NCBI RefSeq assembly: GCF_003265325.1
Contig: NZ_QGNX01000001.1
Coordinates: 868,001-932,000 of the forward strand
DNA from: Oceanibium sediminis
GTDB lineage: Bacteria; Pseudomonadota; Alphaproteobacteria; Rhodobacterales; Rhodobacteraceae
Reading direction: 5' to 3'
DNA length: 64,000 nt
Position 1 is the first letter of the stretch, and each line of letters starts with the position of its first letter. Under the pieces are notes generated by a model. The model made no database searches. It was given only the letters and a program-made list of their open reading frames with translations, and was not told the DNA's origin. Shown here in pieces: positions 43,055 to 51,154 of this stretch. The position numbers and the translations under genes are program-made.

Positions 43055-43843
43055 ATGAACGATAGTCCCCTGATCGATATTTCCGATGTGACCCACGCCT
43101 ACAAGACCGAGGCGGGCCCACTGCCCGTGCTGCGCGATCTGACGATCCGCGCCGCCGAGGGCACATTCACCGCAGTCGTAGGCCCATCGGGCTGCGGCAA
43201 ATCCACCCTGACCCGCCTGGTTGCGGGGCTGATGATCCCCGACGAGGGCGAGGTCCGCCTGCATGGTGAACTGGTCAAAAGCCCGCGCAAGACGGTGGGC
43301 ATGGCGTTCCAGAACCCGGTGCTGCTGGAATGGCGTACCATCATGGACAACGTGCTGCTGCCGCTGGAGATCGTCGGCACCAAGCTGAACCGCGCCGAGC
43401 AGCGCGACCGGGCGATGGAGTTGCTGACGCTTGTCGGCCTTGACGGGTTCGAGGACAAGCGCCCCTCCGAGCTGTCGGGGGGGATGCGCCAGCGCGCCAG
43501 CCTGTGCCGCTCCATCGTGCACCGCCCTGAGGTGCTGATCCTGGACGAGCCCTTCGGCGCGCTGGACAACTTCACGCGCGAGGATCTGTGGCAGACCATG
43601 CATGACCTGCGGAAGGCGGAAACCTTCACCTGTGTGCTGATCACCCACGACCTGCGCGAAAGCCTGTTCCTGGGCGACCAGGTGGTGGTGCTGTCGGGCC
43701 GCCCGGCCACGGTGCAATACGTGATGGACGTGACCCTCGGCCCGGACCGGGTGCTGGACGACCTTTACACGCCGGAATCGGCGGAAAACCTGCATATCCT
43801 GCGTGACCAGATCAAGATCGCGCAAGGACGGGACGTGGCATGA
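43055..43843 (+). CDS. NitT/TauT-family ABC importer ATP-binding subunit
   Basis: A 262-residue ATPase. Walker A is GPSGCGKSTL near 43-52, the signature ELSGGMRQRASLCRS near 141, and Walker B VLILDEPFGALDNFTRE near 160, the EPFGALD ending marking SsuB/TauB/NrtD-type ATPases. It powers the importer with the adjacent permease and receptor. ATG 43055 lacks a recognisable ribosome binding site. It is followed by the permease gene after 13 nt. Confidence 0.92.
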   Translation: MNDSPLIDISDVTHAYKTEAGPLPVLRDLTIRAAEGTFTAVVGPSGCGKSTLTRLVAGLMIPDEGEVRLHGELVKSPRKTVGMAFQNPVLLEWRTIMDNVLLPLEIVGTKLNRAEQRDRAMELLTLVGLDGFEDKRPSELSGGMRQRASLCRSIVHRPEVLILDEPFGALDNFTREDLWQTMHDLRKAETFTCVLITHDLRESLFLGDQVVVLSGRPATVQYVMDVTLGPDRVLDDLYTPESAENLHILRDQIKIAQGRDVA

Positions 43844-43856
43844 GGGGGGCGCGCCG

Positions 43857-44621
43857 ATGACTGCAATTCGCAAGGCCGGTATCCCGTTGCTGGCAATCCT
43901 GATATTCGCGCTGTTCTGGGAATGGCTGGTCTGGTTCAACGCCTGGCCGAACTACAAGATGGCGTCCCCTTCCGACCTGGGGCCAGCGTTCTGGAAGTTC
44001 CGCTGGCTGTTCCTGGAATATGGTTGGGACACGCTGTGGCGCACGGTGGTGGGCCTGCTGCTGGCCATCCTGGTGGGCATCGGCATCGGGGTCATCATGG
44101 GCTTTTCGCGCACCATGCGCGAGGCGCTGTACCCGCTGCTGGTGGGTTTCAACGCGATCCCTAAAGCCACGGTCGTGCCGGTGATCGCGCTGCTGTTCGT
44201 GGGCCAGCACGACTTCAACACCGTGCTGATGGCCTTCATGATCAGCTTCTTTCCGATCGCCGTTTCGGTGTCCATCGGGTTGAGCACGCTTGAGCCGGAG
44301 TACCGCGACATCCTGCGCGCGCTGGGTGCGAGCCGGTGGCAGATCTTCACCAAGATCGCGCTGCCCAAGACCCTGCCTGAGTTCTTCGGCGCGCTGAAAG
44401 TCTCGGTCACGCTGGCTTTCATCGGCACCAACCTGATGGAGATCGTGGAGCCCCATGGCCGGGGCCTTGGCCACCTGTTCGATAGCGGCAAGATCAGCGC
44501 GGATTATCCGCTGATGTTTGCCGTGCTCATCGCGCTGGCGGTGCTGGGGATCGCGCTCTACTACATCGTGGTGATGCTGGAGCAGACCTTCGCGGGCTGG
44601 GCGGAGCGGGCGGAAACGTGA
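43857..44621 (+). CDS. NitT/TauT-family ABC importer permease
   Basis: A 254-residue permease with six membrane segments (AGIPLLAILIFALFWEWLVWF first). The coupling loop is EYRDILRALGASRWQIFTKIALPKTLPEFFGALKVS. ATG 43857 has AGGGGGG upstream and gives MTAIRKAGIP. It forms a homodimeric channel with the preceding ATPase. The stop overlaps the hemerythrin-like GTG (GTGA), an unusual translational link between a transporter and an iron-binding protein. Confidence 0.9.
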   Translation: MTAIRKAGIPLLAILIFALFWEWLVWFNAWPNYKMASPSDLGPAFWKFRWLFLEYGWDTLWRTVVGLLLAILVGIGIGVIMGFSRTMREALYPLLVGFNAIPKATVVPVIALLFVGQHDFNTVLMAFMISFFPIAVSVSIGLSTLEPEYRDILRALGASRWQIFTKIALPKTLPEFFGALKVSVTLAFIGTNLMEIVEPHGRGLGHLFDSGKISADYPLMFAVLIALAVLGIALYYIVVMLEQTFAGWAERAET

Positions 44622-45184
44622 GCAACGCCGACCTGTCGCTTGAGCAACGCAGCGGTCTGCCGAAGGAGCTTCGCTTCCTGGCGGACCGCTACCCGCGCGC
44701 GCTTTGGACGGGTCATGCCAACTTCGGCGGGCTCACCGCGTTCTGGCTGGACCGGCACGGGATGTTCCGCGAGGTCCAGCAAAGGATGGAGCAGGAGGCG
44801 GAAGCTTTCCTTGACGGCAACGTCGATCCGATGGTCTTCGGCGGGCGGCTGCAACGGCTGGCGGGCTTCTTCATCAACCAGTTGCACGGTCACCACCAGA
44901 TCGAGGATGCGCATTACTTCCCGGTCCTCGCCGCGCGGGAGCCGAAGCTGGCCCGCGCGTTCGAGCTGCTGGACGCGGATCACCACGCGCTCGACGCCCA
45001 TCTCAATGACCTGACGGGCCGGACCAACGCCGTGTTGCAGGCGCTGGCGGCGGGCCAGCCCGCCCCGGTCGGCGCGTTTCACGAGGTGACGCAGGATTTC
45101 GCCCGCTTCCTCGAGCGGCACCTGAGCGACGAGGAGGAGGTGGTGGTGCCGGTCATCCTCGAACACGGTGAGCCGCCCATGTGA
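44618..45184 (+). CDS. Hemerythrin HHE-domain protein
   Basis: A 188-residue helical protein starting at GTG 44618. Candidate iron ligands are TGHANFGG (near residue 32), the H-x3-E type HGHHQIEDAHYFP near residue 90, DADHHALDAHL near 125, and ERHLSDEEEVVVP near 167. This is the hemerythrin-like four-helix bundle that binds a di-iron centre and can sense or carry O2, NO or iron. It is translationally coupled to the NitT-type permease, which suggests a redox or iron link to the imported compound. The di-haem peroxidase gene follows after 42 nt. Confidence 0.85.
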   Translation: MSNADLSLEQRSGLPKELRFLADRYPRALWTGHANFGGLTAFWLDRHGMFREVQQRMEQEAEAFLDGNVDPMVFGGRLQRLAGFFINQLHGHHQIEDAHYFPVLAAREPKLARAFELLDADHHALDAHLNDLTGRTNAVLQALAAGQPAPVGAFHEVTQDFARFLERHLSDEEEVVVPVILEHGEPPM

Positions 45185-45226
45185 CGGGGATTGCGCGGCC
45201 TGCGCCCCTGGCTCAGACTGCGTGGA

Positions 45227-46543
45227 ATGGTGAACCCCTTGCGCCCCCTGTTGGTCGTCTTCGCTCTGCTGGGCCAGCCTGCGCTTGGCCAGCCCGAACC
45301 CGTTGCGGATCAGATGTACCGCCCCGTCAACCGCGCCGCGGCCGAGGTGGGGCGCCTGCTGTTCTGGGATCCGGTGCTGTCGGGCAATCGCAACATCTCC
45401 TGCGGGACGTGCCATCATCCCCGTTTCGGCACCGGCGACGGGCTGTCGCTGGGCATGGGCGAGGGCGGCATCGGCCTTGGCCCGGAGCGGGTGGCGGACC
45501 CGGAGAACATGCCCGAGGAGCGCATCCCCCGCAACGCGCCCGCGCTGTTCAACCTTGGCGCGCGGGAATTCACCGTGCTGTTCCACGATGGCCGGATCGA
45601 GGTGGACCCTTCGCGCCCCGGCGGGTTCCGCACACCGCTTGAGGGGGACATGATGCAGGGGTTCGACACGCTGTTGTCCGCGCAGACCATGTTCCCCGTG
45701 CTCAGCCAGGACGAAATGGCGGGCCACTACTCGGAAAACGAGGTCAGCCGCGCCGTGCGCCAAGGCCGCCTGACGGGCAAGGGAGGGGCCTGGGACCTGA
45801 TCGCCGCGCGGGTGCGCGCGATTCCGCAGTATGTCGAGATGCTGGGTGCGGCCTATCCGGACATCGCCGCGGGGCGGGAGGCGGATTTCACCGATATCTC
45901 CAACGCCATTGCCGCTTTCATGGAATTCGAGTGGCGCTCGGACAGCAGCCCGTTCGACGCTGCGCTGCGGGGCGAGACTCCGCTGAGCGGCCCGGCGGCG
46001 AATGGGCAAGCGCTGTTCTATGGGGACGCGGGCTGTGCGGATTGCCATGCCGGGCCGTTCCTGACCGATCATCGCTTTCACGCCATGGGCGCGCCGCAGA
46101 TCGGCCCCGGCAAGGCGGCTCGTTTCGAGCGCCACGCAAGGGACGTCGGGCGGATGCGCGTCACCGGCCGGGACGAGGACGCCTTCGCCTTCCGCACGCC
46201 GAGCTTGCGCAACGTGGCGTTGACGGCCCCCTATGGCCACGCCGGGGCGCATCGCACATTGCCCGGGTTCCTTGCCGATCACGGCCGCGCGGATTGGGCG
46301 GCCTATGACCGCGCGCAGGCGGTGTTGCCCGGCTTGGAGGGGATGGACGACTGGCTGACCCTCGACGATCCGGCAGAGACCGAGGCGGTAAAAGCGGCGC
46401 TTGCCAACCCCGCCCCGGTTCTGTCCGATGCGGATATCGCCGCGCTGGTCGCGTTTCTCGAATCGCTGAGCGATCCGGTGGCGCGCTCTGGGCGGCTCGG
46501 CATTCCGCAGGCCGTGCCCTCGGGCCTGCCGTTGGATCGCTAG
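45227..46543 (+). CDS. Di-haem cytochrome c peroxidase/MauG-family protein
   Basis: A 438-residue exported protein with two haem c sites: CGTCHH near residue 63 and CADCH near residue 280. Its signal peptide is MVNPLRPLLVVFALLGQPALGQ. The FHDGRIEVDP and RTPSLRNVALTAPYGHAGAHRTL segments are typical of CCP/MauG proteins; the latter includes the axial-ligand region. It may reduce H2O2 or oxidise a protein cofactor in the periplasm. TTG 45191 is an alternative start giving an Arg/Trp-rich N-terminus. It probably shares a transcript with the hemerythrin gene. Confidence 0.88.
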   Translation: MVNPLRPLLVVFALLGQPALGQPEPVADQMYRPVNRAAAEVGRLLFWDPVLSGNRNISCGTCHHPRFGTGDGLSLGMGEGGIGLGPERVADPENMPEERIPRNAPALFNLGAREFTVLFHDGRIEVDPSRPGGFRTPLEGDMMQGFDTLLSAQTMFPVLSQDEMAGHYSENEVSRAVRQGRLTGKGGAWDLIAARVRAIPQYVEMLGAAYPDIAAGREADFTDISNAIAAFMEFEWRSDSSPFDAALRGETPLSGPAANGQALFYGDAGCADCHAGPFLTDHRFHAMGAPQIGPGKAARFERHARDVGRMRVTGRDEDAFAFRTPSLRNVALTAPYGHAGAHRTLPGFLADHGRADWAAYDRAQAVLPGLEGMDDWLTLDDPAETEAVKAALANPAPVLSDADIAALVAFLESLSDPVARSGRLGIPQAVPSGLPLDR

Positions 46544-46602
46544 CGGCGGGCGAGGTCAGGCCTTGCGGCGCGCTGAATCAAGCGCGGGAGACGCCACATC
46601 GT

Positions 46603-46618
46603 GGGCCGGCGCTGGCCC
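46603..46618 (+). terminator. Weak hairpin in the convergent gap after the di-haem peroxidase
   Basis: GGGCC-ggcgct-GGCCC followed by TTCCTT. The stem is short (5 bp) but lies in the 80-bp convergent gap before the exporter stop, so it may end the plus-strand message. Confidence 0.35.
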
Positions 46619-46623
46619 TTCCT

Positions 46624-48378
46624 TCAGGCGGTCTTGTCGTCGCTGAACTGCAAGGCGTGCAACTGCGCGTAAAGCCCGCCGCGCGCGATCAGCTCTTCGT
46701 GGGTGCCCTCGTCCACCAACCCGCCCTGGTCCATCACGATGATCTTGTCGGCGTTGCGGATGGTGGCCAGGCGGTGCGCGATCACCAGCGTTGTGCGCCC
46801 GGTGGCGAGCCGGTCCAGCGCGGTCTGGATCACCGCTTCAGAGCGGGCATCAAGCGCGGAGGTCGGCTCATCCAGCAGCAGGACGGGCGCATCGCGCAGC
46901 ATCGCACGCGCGATGGCGACGCGCTGGCGCTGGCCACCCGACAGGTTCGAGCCGCGCGGCCCGGCGGGGCTGTCCAGCCCCAGTGGCAGATCGCGGGCGA
47001 AGTCCAGGACGGTGGCGCGCTCCGCCGCTGCCTCGATCTGCTCGGGGGTGGCGTCCAGCCGGCCAAGGCGGATGTTTTGCGCGATGCTCTCGTCAAACAG
47101 CGCGGCGTCTTGGCTGACTTGCGCGAAATGGGCGCGCAGGGCGTGGAGGTCGGTTTCCCGCAGGGGCTGGCCGCCGATCAGGATCTGCCCCTCGGTCGGG
47201 TCCAGCAGGCGCGGCAACAGGTTGAAGACGGTGGTCTTGCCCGCGCCGGAGGCCCCGACGAACGCGGTCGTCTGCCCCTGCTTCGCGGTGAAGCTGAGGT
47301 TTTTCAGCACGGTCTTGTCGCCATAGGCGAAGCTGACGTTTTCGAACGTGATGTCGCCCGACGGAACGGCGGTGAACCGCGGATTCGCGGGCGGCACCAC
47401 CTGCGGGCGACTGTCGAACAGCTGGTACAGCCGCTCGAGCGAGGCGAGCGCGGCCTGGATCTGCCCGGTGACGTTGGACAGGCGGCGTAGCGGGTCGAAG
47501 ATCAGCGCCATGGCGGTGAAGAAGCTCATGAACTCGCCCACGGACTTTTCCCCGGCGATGATCTGCTGCCCGCCGATGGTCAGCACACCCAGGAAACCGA
47601 TCGCGGCCATGATGTCGATCAGCGCGGGCAGGGCGGCCAGGCCGATCTGGCTGCTACGTTCGGCGGACAGGTAGTCGTCGACGCTGGCGGCGAAGCGGGC
47701 CTGCTCATTGGCCTCAAGCGTGTTGACCTTGATCGCGGGGATGCCGTGAAAGATCTCGTCCAGGCGGGTGGAGAGGGTGGCCGAATGTTCCCGCGCGCGC
47801 CGCGTGTTGCCGCGAATGCGGGATTGCAGCCAGACCAGCGGAAGCGCGATCAGCGGCACACCGGCAAAGACCAGCAGCGCCCAGAGCCAGTCTATCCAGA
47901 CCGCCACGGACAGCAGCGCGACAAGGCTGACGGAATCCCGCCCCATCGTCATCAACGCGGCGGAAGACGACGCCTGCAACGCCTGCGCATCGCCGCGCAC
48001 ACGCTCGATCAGCGCGCCGGGGGCGTTCATCTGGAAAAAGCCGGTGTCCAGCGACAGAAGATGCGCCGTCAGCCGCCGCTGGATGCTGGTGGTCACCCTG
48101 AGCCCGGTCAGCACGACAAGGTAGCGCTGGGAAAACCCCGCGATGGCGCGCGCGGTGAAGACGGCGAAAATGATCCCGGAGATCAGCCAGACCGCCCCCG
48201 AGTCCCCGCCCACGAAGACGCGGTCGAACATCGGTTGCACCATGTAGCTGAGCGCGCCCAGCATCGTGCCCTCGATCGTCATCAGGAAAAGGGCGAGCAG
48301 CAGCACCGGCAGGTGCTGGCGCAACTCGTCTTGCCAGAGGCGTTTCAGAAGGGATTTGGGCGGGACCATTCGCGTCAT
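46624..48378 (-). CDS. ABC exporter, MsbA-like (fused TMD-NBD)
   Basis: A 584-residue half-transporter. Six membrane helices occupy about residues 20-320 (HLPVLLLALFLMTIEGTMLGALSYMV first). The NBD has Walker A VGASGAGKTTVFNLL, signature [16 protein letters not shown], and Walker [13 protein letters not shown], with the H-loop in LVIAHRLAT. The family includes lipid A flippases and other lipid or drug exporters. It overlaps the phosphatase gene by 4 nt (ATGA), so the lipid-flippase reading gains some support. Confidence 0.88.
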   Translation of the reverse strand: MTRMVPPKSLLKRLWQDELRQHLPVLLLALFLMTIEGTMLGALSYMVQPMFDRVFVGGDSGAVWLISGIIFAVFTARAIAGFSQRYLVVLTGLRVTTSIQRRLTAHLLSLDTGFFQMNAPGALIERVRGDAQALQASSSAALMTMGRDSVSLVALLSVAVWIDWLWALLVFAGVPLIALPLVWLQSRIRGNTRRAREHSATLSTRLDEIFHGIPAIKVNTLEANEQARFAASVDDYLSAERSSQIGLAALPALIDIMAAIGFLGVLTIGGQQIIAGEKSVGEFMSFFTAMALIFDPLRRLSNVTGQIQAALASLERLYQLFDSRPQVVPPANPRFTAVPSGDITFENVSFAYGDKTVLKNLSFTAKQGQTTAFVGASGAGKTTVFNLLPRLLDPTEGQILIGGQPLRETDLHALRAHFAQVSQDAALFDESIAQNIRLGRLDATPEQIEAAAERATVLDFARDLPLGLDSPAGPRGSNLSGGQRQRVAIARAMLRDAPVLLLDEPTSALDARSEAVIQTALDRLATGRTTLVIAHRLATIRNADKIIVMDQGGLVDEGTHEELIARGGLYAQLHALQFSDDKTA

Positions 48379-49076
48379 TCCCGCGCCAGAAGGCGCGACA
48401 CCAGCAGGTCGCCCAGGCGCGTCGGGGTAAAGCTGGCTGCCAGCGCGGCAGGGTCATAAACGCCGGTCAGCCAATCGCGGAAGGCGATGCCGCTGTCGGT
48501 CTGCGCCGTGGCGTAGGCGTCGATGAAATGATCCAGGATGCCCGTCTTGCCGGTGGAAAAATGCAGGAAGCGCAGGGAAAGCTGCGCGCGGGCCTGCGCC
48601 ACCGGGGCGTCGTTCAGCAGCAGGTACAGGGCGGAGGCAAGCCCGGCCCGGTCCGCGCCGGATTTGCAGTGCACCAGCAGCGGGCGCTCGGCGGTGCGGA
48701 ACACCTCGTCCAGGGCCAGAACCTCCGCCACCGTCGGGGGGCGGTTGGAGCGTAGCGGGCAATCGATCAGCGTCAGACCCAGCGCGTCCGCCGCACGGCG
48801 TTCCAGCGCGTAGGAACCGATCTCGTTCGCGCCGCGCAGGTTCACCACCGTGCGCAGGCCCCGCCGGGCCAGGCGGCGCAATTCGCGCGGGCCCGGCTGG
48901 CTCATCCGCCAGATACCGGGGGCGACGGTGGCGAAGTTGGGATTGATCCGGCGCAGCAAACCGTGGTCGTGCAGCATCATGTCCCAGGTCGCGCGCCAGC
49001 CGTTGCCCGGCGCGTCCAGGTCATGGCGCCAGGTGTCCCGCCAGGCGGATTTGCGCGATTTCCAGCTGTCTGCCAA
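48375..49076 (-). CDS. Cys-based dual-specificity/tyrosine phosphatase
   Basis: A protein of about 233 residues with the CX5R loop HCKSGADRAG and the upstream Asp-containing segment TLIDCPLRSNRPPT. It opens with Trp/Asp-rich DSWKSRKSAWRDTWRHDLDAP. Such phosphatases in alphaproteobacteria can act on protein or on lipids. The start is uncertain: TTG 49076 has GAGGGGGG at good spacing, while TTG 49097 would add seven residues. No ATG is available before residue 40. It is coupled to the MsbA-like exporter and 41 nt after hspQ. Confidence 0.8.
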   Translation of the reverse strand: MADSWKSRKSAWRDTWRHDLDAPGNGWRATWDMMLHDHGLLRRINPNFATVAPGIWRMSQPGPRELRRLARRGLRTVVNLRGANEIGSYALERRAADALGLTLIDCPLRSNRPPTVAEVLALDEVFRTAERPLLVHCKSGADRAGLASALYLLLNDAPVAQARAQLSLRFLHFSTGKTGILDHFIDAYATAQTDSGIAFRDWLTGVYDPAALAASFTPTRLGDLLVSRLLARE

Positions 49077-49117
49077 GGGGCTGCCCCCCTCAGGCAAGCG
49101 GGCGTTCGCGGCGCATG

Positions 49118-49444
49118 TCAGTGGAGCCGACCGCCGAGGTCGTATTTGCCGTCCGACAGGTGGCCGAACATTTCCCCGACTTCAGGGTGATCCACCGGCT
49201 CGCCGGTTTCATCGCGCACCAGGTTCTGTTCCGAGACATAGGCGACGTAATACGACGTCTCGTTCTCGGCCAGCAGGTGATAGAAGGGCTGGTCCTTGGA
49301 GGGGCGGCTTTCGGCAGGGATGGAGTTGTACCATTCGTCGGTGTTGTCGAACACCGGATCAATATCGAAGATCACACCACGGAACGGGTGAATCCGATGC
49401 CGGACCACCTCTCCCAGTGTGAATTTCGCCTGTGTCTTCAGCAT
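49118..49444 (-). CDS. hspQ: Heat shock protein HspQ (YccV-like, hemimethylated-DNA-binding family)
   Basis: A 108-residue protein, close to HspQ's 105. The FTLGEVVRHRIHPFRGVIFDIDPVFDNTDEWY and KDQPFYHLLAENETSYYVAYVSEQNL segments are diagnostic. In E. coli it modulates Lon and was also linked to DnaA turnover. ATG 49444 has AGGATGGA at good spacing; ATG 49456 would add four residues with a poor ribosome site. It heads a minus-strand set with the phosphatase and exporter. Confidence 0.92.
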   Translation of the reverse strand: MLKTQAKFTLGEVVRHRIHPFRGVIFDIDPVFDNTDEWYNSIPAESRPSKDQPFYHLLAENETSYYVAYVSEQNLVRDETGEPVDHPEVGEMFGHLSDGKYDLGGRLH

Positions 49445-49542
49445 TACCGTGTCCATCCTTTTCTTGCCCCATATCTAGACCTTCGCCCCCGCAGAGTCCA
49501 TACGGGCCCCCAGTCTCGTTACCGTCGCAGGCCCTTTGTTTC

Positions 49543-50424
49543 ATGGAATTGATCCTTCAGGTGCTGGAGATTGTCGCCCCGGTGTTCCTGCTGGTGGGGC
49601 TGGGCTACGGCTGGGTGCGGATCGGCTGGCATTACGACGTGCAGTTCGTCACCCGGCTGGCCAGCGAACTGGCGATCCCCTGCCTGATCTTCGTCTCGCT
49701 TCTGCGCACTACGGTGGACCCGGTTGTCCTGCGGGATACCGCGGCGGCGGCGGTGCTGTCCTACGCGGTGCTGCTCGGGGTCTTCTTCGTGGTGCTGCGG
49801 GCGCGGGGCTTGCCGATGCGCGTCTTCCTGGCGCCGATGGCGTTCGGCAACACCGGCAACCTGGGCTTGCCGCTGGCGCTGTTTGCGTTCGGGGCGGCGG
49901 GGCTTGACGTGGCGGTTGTCGTCTTTGCCACGATGTCGGCGCTGTATTTCAGCATCGGCGTCTGGGTGATCTCCGGGCAGGGGCGGCCCTGGGTCGCCCT
50001 GCGCGAGCCGATGACCTGGGCGACGATCCTTGGCCTGTTGTTCCTGTGGCAGGACTGGGGGCTGCCGGGATTCGCGGTGAACTCCATCGACCTGATCGGG
50101 CAGATGGGCATTCCGCTGATGCTGATGACGCTGGGGGTGGCGATATCCCGCCTGCATCCGGGGGGCTTTCGGCGGGCCTTCGCGCTGGCGGCGCTGAAGC
50201 TGGCGGTCTGCGTCGCGGTGGGCGTCACGCTCGGGCTGGCCTTCGCCTTGCCCGCGCCTGCGTTCGGCGTGCTGGTGTTGCAGCTGTCCACCCCGGTGGC
50301 CGTCACCGGCTACATGCTGGCCGAGAAGTACCGCGCCGACCCCGAGATCGTGGCCGGGCTGGTCGTCGTATCCTCGCTGATGGCTGTGGTCGCGCTGCCC
50401 GTGCTGCTGGCGGTTCTGATCTGA
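49543..50424 (+). CDS. AEC-family (auxin efflux carrier/MdcF-like) transporter
   Basis: A 293-residue membrane protein of about ten helices. PVFLLVGLGYGWVRIG at the N-terminus and FGNTGNLGLPLALFAFG (the broken helix 4 of the family) are characteristic, as is LQLSTPVAVTGYMLAEKYRADPEIVAGLVVVSSL at the C-terminal half. AEC proteins move carboxylates or other small anions; the substrate is unknown. It is divergent from hspQ across 98 bp. Confidence 0.9.
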   Translation: MELILQVLEIVAPVFLLVGLGYGWVRIGWHYDVQFVTRLASELAIPCLIFVSLLRTTVDPVVLRDTAAAAVLSYAVLLGVFFVVLRARGLPMRVFLAPMAFGNTGNLGLPLALFAFGAAGLDVAVVVFATMSALYFSIGVWVISGQGRPWVALREPMTWATILGLLFLWQDWGLPGFAVNSIDLIGQMGIPLMLMTLGVAISRLHPGGFRRAFALAALKLAVCVAVGVTLGLAFALPAPAFGVLVLQLSTPVAVTGYMLAEKYRADPEIVAGLVVVSSLMAVVALPVLLAVLI

Positions 50425-50519
50425 GGCTTTCCAAAAAGCGGATTTTGGGGCATTCTTGGCGCTAATAAGTGCAAAAAGCACGGATCGAGCAGGTTATGTT
50501 TACAGGATCTTCGCGGACG

Positions 50520-51092
50520 ATGTCCCGCTATGCCCTTGTTTTTCTTGTCGTTTTGACGGCGTGTTCCGGCGCTGGCCAGGGCCCGCCGCGCAACGCGGAA
50601 AACGCGTGCGCCATCAAGTCGGAACGCCCGGCCTGGTTCAAGGCCATGTACCGGACCGAGAAACGCTGGGGCGTCCCGGTGGAGGTGCAGCTGGCCACCA
50701 TGTACCAGGAAAGCAGCTTCCGCCCCAAGGCGCGCACGCCGCGCAAGTATTTCCTGGGCTTCATTCCCGCCGGGCGGATCAGTTCCGCCTATGGCTACGC
50801 GCAGGCGATCGACGGGACCTGGGACTGGTATCGTCAGGATACCGGGCGGCGCAGCGCCAAGCGGCACAAGTTCCATGACGCCTCGGACTTCATGGGGTGG
50901 TACATGAATATCACCACCACGAAGCACGGTGTGCACCCCGACGACGCCTACAGCCACTACCTTGCCTACCACGAAGGGCACGGGGGCTATTCGCGCGGCA
51001 CCTACCGTTCCAAGGCGTGGTTGCAGAACACCGCCGCACGGGTGCAGGCCCGCGCCGGGCGCTACCGCGAGCAGTTGCGCAGCTGTAGCTGA
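50520..51092 (+). CDS. Lytic transglycosylase-like lipoprotein
   Basis: A 190-residue lipoprotein. The signal is MSRYALVFLVVLTAC with lipobox L-T-A-C, lipidated at C15. The SLT-like domain has the catalytic Glu in ATMYQESSF and the SSAYGYAQAIDGTWDWY and ITTTKHGVHPDDAYSHYLAYHEG segments. It probably cleaves peptidoglycan glycan strands from the outer-membrane inner leaflet. ATG 50520 fits the lipoprotein signal; ATG 50496 would add eight residues. The family matches small alphaproteobacterial transglycosylase SLT proteins with the HEG motif. Confidence 0.88.
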   Translation: MSRYALVFLVVLTACSGAGQGPPRNAENACAIKSERPAWFKAMYRTEKRWGVPVEVQLATMYQESSFRPKARTPRKYFLGFIPAGRISSAYGYAQAIDGTWDWYRQDTGRRSAKRHKFHDASDFMGWYMNITTTKHGVHPDDAYSHYLAYHEGHGGYSRGTYRSKAWLQNTAARVQARAGRYREQLRSCS

Positions 51093-51122
51093 GCGCTTGT
51101 TTTGTTTCCGGATTGTGCTTAG

Positions 51123-51151
51123 ATCACCTCGATGCGCGGCATTGAGGTGAT
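51123..51151 (+). promoter_or_regulatory. Inverted repeat covering the ribosome site of the first LysR gene
   Basis: ATCACCTC (51123-51130) and GAGGTGAT (51144-51151) are perfect 8-bp complements 13 nt apart. The right arm contains the GAGGTG Shine-Dalgarno sequence of the LysR gene at 51155. In RNA the hairpin would hide the ribosome site; in DNA it could be a regulator operator. Confidence 0.6.
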
Positions 51152-51154
51152 TTC

